Assembly: GCA_025464735.1 (NCBI GenBank)
Contig: JAODMX010000268.1
Span: 1 to 6,644, forward strand
Direction: 5' to 3'
Source: Frondihabitans sp.
GTDB lineage: Bacteria > Actinomycetota > Actinomycetes > Actinomycetales > Microbacteriaceae
Length of the DNA: 6,644 nt
In this document: positions 4,944 through 6,644 of the stretch, in pieces
How positions within the stretch are numbered: position 1 is the first letter of the stretch
Layout: every line of letters begins with the position of its first letter
Made by a program: the position numbers and the translations under genes
The notes under the pieces: model-generated
The model's database searches: none
Told to the model about the DNA's origin: nothing
What the model saw: only the letters and a program-made list of their open reading frames with translations

Positions 4944-6644
4944 TCAGGTCAGGCAGCTCGGACCGAGGAGGCTCTTGAGCTCACCGTAGAGGTCGGCGGT
5001 GATGTCGACCGACATCGGGATCTCGAAGGTGCGAGCGTTGTCGCCCTTGAGGAGCCGCAGACGCACCTCGGTTGCTCCAGCGTGGCGACCGAGGACGGCC
5101 CCGAGTTCGGTGACAACGTCGGTCGTGGCTCTGAACTCGGGCATGCTCAGCACCAGTGGGCCGTTGCTCGACGCGACGCCGAGGTCGGGAAGGAACATAC
5201 TGACCGCGTGGAGGTTCATGCCGTCGTCGCGGACGCTCACGCGCCCCTTCAGCACGATGATCGAGTCGCCGACGAGGGCCGGGCCGAACTCCTGGTAGGT
5301 CTTGCCGAGGAACATGGCGCTGATCTCGCCGGAGAAGTCTTCGACCGTGATGATGCCGTAGGGATTGCCCGAGTTGCGCGCAACCCGGTGCTGGACGCTC
5401 GTGACCAGCCCCGCGACCGTGACGGTCTCGCCGTCGATTGAGTCATCGCTCGACGTGACGTGAGTGATCGTGGTCGAGGCGTGTTTGGCGAGTTGCAGCT
5501 CGAGGCCGGCAAGGGGGTGATCGGAGACGTAGAGGCCGAGCATGTCGCGCTCGAACGCGAGCTTGTCGCGCTTCGACCACTCTGGACGCTCGGGCACCTG
5601 CTGGACCTGCGCTGGTTCGTCCCACAGGGAGTCGAAGTCGAAACCGACCTGCCCGTTGGCCTCCGCCCGCTTCTCACTCACTGCGGCCTCGACGGCGCCC
5701 TCGTGGATCTCGACGAGCGAGCGCCGCGTATTGCCCAGCGAGTCGAAAGCGCCCGCCTTGACGAGTGACTCGACCGTGCGCTTGTTGGCGACGGGGATCG
5801 GAACCTTGCGCAGGAAGTCGTGGAACGAGGTGAACGCTCCCTTGGATTCGCGAGCCGCGATGATGTGATCGACGACGTTGAAGCCGACGTTGCGGACTGC
5901 GCCCATGCCGAAGCGGATGTCTTCGCCGACGGCCGCGAAGAACCCGATCGACTCGTTGACGTCGGGCGGGAGCACCTGGATGCCCATGCGTCGGCACTCG
6001 TTGAGGTAGAGGCCGAGCTTGTCGCGGGAATCGCCGACACTCGTCAGGAGTGCCGCCATGTACTCGGCCGGATAGTGCGCTTTGAGATACGCGGTCCAGT
6101 ACGAAACGACACCATACGCGGCCGAGTGCGCCTTGTTGAAGGCGTAGTCGGAGAAGGGCAACAGGATGTCCCAGATCTTCTGCACGGCGTCGGCCGAGTA
6201 GCCGTTGTCGAACATGCCCTGTTGGAAGCCGGCGAACTGTTTGTCGAGCTCGGACTTCTTCTTCTTGCCCATGGCTCGACGCAGAATATCGGCCTGCCCC
6301 AGGGAGAAGCCGGCGAGCTTCTGGGCGACGCTCATGACCTGCTCTTGATAGATGATGAGGCCGTAGGTGCCGCCGAGCACCTCGCGGAGCGGCTCTTCGA
6401 GCTCCGCGTGGATACCGGTGATCTCCTGTTGCCCATTCTTTCGGAGCGCGTAGTTGGTGTGCGAGTTGGCACCCATGGGCCCAGGACGGTACAGGGCGAT
6501 GACCGCGGAGATGTCTTCGAAGTTGTCGGGCTTCATCAGCCGCAGCAACCCTCGCATCGGCCCACCATCGAGTTGGAAGACCCCGAGCGTGTCTCCCGAG
6601 GCCAGGAGGTCGTAAGCACCCTTGTCGTCGAGCTCGAGCTCTTC
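4944..6644 (-). CDS. dnaE: DNA polymerase III alpha subunit, C-terminal 566 residues (5' end truncated by window)
   Basis: The reading frame continues unbroken to the right edge, and the start lies outside. It is the replicative polymerase subunit, about 1,170-1,180 residues in actinobacteria, so roughly the last half is present. Residue numbers here count from the window edge. Seen are LDDKGAYDLLASGDTLGVFQ (5-24) and ALYRPGPMG (50-58) of the palm/fingers, IIYQEQVM (97-104), the basic RRAMGKKKK loop (122-130), FSDYAFNKAHSAAYG (164-178), LNECRRMGI...PPDVNES (214-232), tandem helix-hairpin-helix DNA-binding segments around FLRKVPIPVANKRTVESLVKAGAF (277-300), a hexapeptide-type beta-clamp motif QVGFDF (332-337, at 5634-5651), an OB-fold (about 407-484; GLVTSVQHRVARNSG) and a C-terminal domain ending PSCLT. 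The PHP domain and catalytic aspartates are upstream of the window. No frameshift or odd residue was found. Transcribed toward hisD but separated from it by the 283-bp repeat region, so it is probably a separate unit. Confidence 0.97.
   Translation of the reverse strand, partial: EELELDDKGAYDLLASGDTLGVFQLDGGPMRGLLRLMKPDNFEDISAVIALYRPGPMGANSHTNYALRKNGQQEITGIHAELEEPLREVLGGTYGLIIYQEQVMSVAQKLAGFSLGQADILRRAMGKKKKSELDKQFAGFQQGMFDNGYSADAVQKIWDILLPFSDYAFNKAHSAAYGVVSYWTAYLKAHYPAEYMAALLTSVGDSRDKLGLYLNECRRMGIQVLPPDVNESIGFFAAVGEDIRFGMGAVRNVGFNVVDHIIAARESKGAFTSFHDFLRKVPIPVANKRTVESLVKAGAFDSLGNTRRSLVEIHEGAVEAAVSEKRAEANGQVGFDFDSLWDEPAQVQQVPERPEWSKRDKLAFERDMLGLYVSDHPLAGLELQLAKHASTTITHVTSSDDSIDGETVTVAGLVTSVQHRVARNSGNPYGIITVEDFSGEISAMFLGKTYQEFGPALVGDSIIVLKGRVSVRDDGMNLHAVSMFLPDLGVASSNGPLVLSMPEFRATTDVVTELGAVLGRHAGATEVRLRLLKGDNARTFEIPMSVDITADLYGELKSLLGPSCLT

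Noticed and set aside
4614..4978. Short open frames through the dnaE-hisD gap on both strands, considered as small genes or a his leader peptide
   Set aside because: They run through the repeat and hairpin block or into the neighbouring genes and translate to Arg, Gly and Pro-rich sequence that mirrors the DNA repeats. There is no run of His codons as in an attenuator leader peptide.
1..6644. Mobile element, CRISPR, tRNA, rRNA or defence system
   Set aside because: No transposase or integrase motifs, no spaced identical repeats of CRISPR type, no tRNA cloverleaf or rRNA-like sequence. Composition is uniform, and every long gene except the DUF3043 one belongs to a well-known housekeeping family.

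Overview
The window reads as a chromosomal housekeeping segment of a high-GC Gram-positive actinobacterium, most likely of the Microbacteriaceae (Micrococcales). Three things support this: the strong GC bias with GC-rich third codon positions, a DUF3043 protein (a family largely confined to Actinobacteria), and actinobacterial-style sequences in the DNA polymerase, HisD and PyrD products. The family-level placement is inference from recalled protein similarity, not from a search.

Layout from left to right. (1) Positions 1-1096, minus strand: an M20-family metallodipeptidase gene whose 3' end lies off the left edge. (2) A 43-bp divergent intergenic region whose centre is an 11-bp palindrome that supplies a -10-like hexamer in each direction. 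(3) Positions 1140-1709, plus strand: a small DUF3043 membrane protein starting at a GTG. (4) A 57-bp convergent intergenic region filled by a 16-bp-stem hairpin, probably a shared bidirectional terminator. (5) Positions 1767-4660, minus strand: a compact hisD-nrdR-pyrD cluster, with a 33-bp gap between hisD and nrdR and a 4-bp ATGA overlap between nrdR and pyrD. (6) Positions 4661-4943: 283 bp with no gene, packed with imperfect direct repeats and hairpins of REP-like character. (7) Positions 4944-6644, minus strand: the C-terminal 566 codons of the replicative DNA polymerase III alpha subunit, dnaE, whose 5' end lies off the right edge.

The minus-strand genes share a loose theme of nucleotide supply and DNA synthesis. 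PyrD makes orotate for pyrimidines, NrdR senses ATP/dATP and represses ribonucleotide reductase genes, and DnaE consumes the dNTPs. HisD performs the last steps of histidine synthesis, a pathway that draws on PRPP and ATP. The tight hisD-nrdR-pyrD packing suggests co-transcription, with translational coupling of pyrD to nrdR.

I found no phage, defence, CRISPR, RNA-gene, transposase or secondary-metabolite signal, and no sign of an undescribed multi-gene system. The points most worth a second look are the repeat and hairpin cluster upstream of hisD, the symmetric divergent promoter, a Gln-to-Gly change at a normally conserved NAD-contact position in HisD, and the isolation of hisD from other his genes.
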